Source of the DNA: Verrucomicrobiota bacterium
GTDB lineage: Bacteria; Verrucomicrobiota; Verrucomicrobiia; Limisphaerales; DSYF01
Direction of reading: 5' to 3'
DNA: 5,872 nucleotides
Assembly: GCA_025457725.1 (NCBI GenBank)
Contig: JALOTU010000166.1
Location: 1-5,872 of the forward strand
Part shown: in pieces, positions 5,288 to 5,872 of the stretch
Layout of the letters: each line of letters starts with the position of its first letter
Position numbering within the stretch: the first letter of the stretch is position 1
Notes under the pieces: generated by a model
Seen by the model: the letters and a program-made list of their open reading frames with translations, nothing else
What the model was told of the DNA's origin: nothing
The model's database searches: none
Translations under genes and position numbers: made by a program

Positions 5288-5872
5288 ATGACGCCGACCC
5301 GGCTCCTCCTGCTTCGTCACGCCGAAGTTGAACCCCGTTATCACCGCACCTTCGGCGGCCGAATCGACATGAACCTGTCGGATCTCGGCCACCAGCAGGC
5401 GCTGGCGCTGGCCCGCCATCTTGAGAGCCGCCGGGTGGATGCCACTTATGCCAGCCCGATGAAGCGCGTGCAGCAAACCCTGGCGCCCTTCGTCAAGAAC
5501 GGCCATCCCCAGCCACACATGGTGGATGCTTTGCGGGAAGTGGATTTCGGCGACTGGACGGGAATGGTCTGGGAACAGGTGGAAGGTCGGTTCGGGGTCA
5601 GCCCCTACGAATGGCTGGTCGAGCTGGAGCACGCCCGCATGCCCAACGCCGAGACCGGCGCACAGCTCTGCACTCGTGTTGGAGCAGTGCTTCGCCGGAT
5701 CCTGGAAACCCACGCCGGCCAAACCGTCGCCATCTTCTGTCACGGTGGGGTGATCCGGGCGGCACTGTCGGTTCTGGTCGAATTGCCCCTGGTCAAGACG
5801 GCGGCATTTGATGTGGGATACGCCAGCCTGACCGAGGTGCTGGTCGGCCCGCGCGGCGCGGAAATTCAATTG
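5288..5872 (+). CDS. Histidine phosphatase (phosphoglycerate mutase-like) family protein, 3' end beyond window
   Basis: The frame stays open to the last base, giving 195 residues. The fold is that of histidine phosphatases, which transfer phosphate through a histidine. LLLLRHAE (6-13) supplies R10 and the nucleophile H11; the usual RHG is RHA here, as in many family members. SPMKRVQQT (56-64) supplies R60. LREVDFGDWTG (82-92) supplies the proton-donor E84. FCHGGVIRA (150-158) supplies the second histidine, H152. The length and the REVDFGDWTG wording fit the small cobalamin-type (CobC, alpha-ribazole phosphatase) or broad PhoE-like branch, but these motifs do not fix the substrate, and no cobalamin gene is nearby. 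A weak AGG (5278-5280) lies seven bases before the ATG. It follows rph by 20 bases, so it is probably co-transcribed. At this size only a few residues are likely missing. Confidence 0.92.
   Translation, partial: MTPTRLLLLRHAEVEPRYHRTFGGRIDMNLSDLGHQQALALARHLESRRVDATYASPMKRVQQTLAPFVKNGHPQPHMVDALREVDFGDWTGMVWEQVEGRFGVSPYEWLVELEHARMPNAETGAQLCTRVGAVLRRILETHAGQTVAIFCHGGVIRAALSVLVELPLVKTAAFDVGYASLTEVLVGPRGAEIQL

Noticed and set aside
1..5872. CRISPR array, tRNA or rRNA genes, insertion sequence, phage or defence genes
   Set aside because: No spaced repeats, cloverleaf-like sequence, transposase motifs or terminal inverted repeats were seen on either strand; gaps between genes are short and ordinary.

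Overview
This window reads as a GC-rich bacterial chromosome segment of ordinary metabolic and housekeeping genes. The best guess for the source is Verrucomicrobiota or a relative in the PVC group. Three things support that: a Tat-exported sugar-isomerase-like TIM barrel of a type common there, an RNase PH whose substrate-loop wording resembles those groups, and a seven-codon gene tail at the left edge that ends FYRLRWP, a C-terminal style I associate with their secreted proteins. This assignment is inference, since no rRNA or other marker is present.

Layout, left to right. Bases 1-24 hold the last codons of an unidentified gene. Bases 25-264 are non-coding and carry a possible sigma70-like promoter. 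cydA (265-1626) and cydB (1623-2657) follow with an ATGA stop/start overlap and encode the two main subunits of a short-Q-loop cytochrome bd quinol oxidase. frr (3225-2665, minus strand) encodes ribosome recycling factor and converges on cydB with only 7 bases between the stops. A 142-base, relatively AT-rich divergent spacer separates frr from a plus-strand gene (3368-4300) for a Tat-exported hydroxypyruvate-isomerase-like TIM barrel. A 220-base gap (4301-4520) holds small hairpins and a 12-base tandem duplication. It leads to rph (4521-5267, RNase PH) and, 20 bases later, a histidine phosphatase (5288 to the window end, still open).

The genes fall into separate functional units: oxygen respiration at the membrane (cydAB), ribosome recycling (frr), an exported isomerase-like enzyme of unknown substrate, and a probable pair of 3' tRNA processing enzyme plus phosphatase. 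No RNA gene, CRISPR array, transposase, phage gene or defence system was seen. I found no convincing sign of an undescribed system. The points most worth a second look are the start of frr, the exported isomerase-like protein with intact metal ligands, and details of the bd oxidase.
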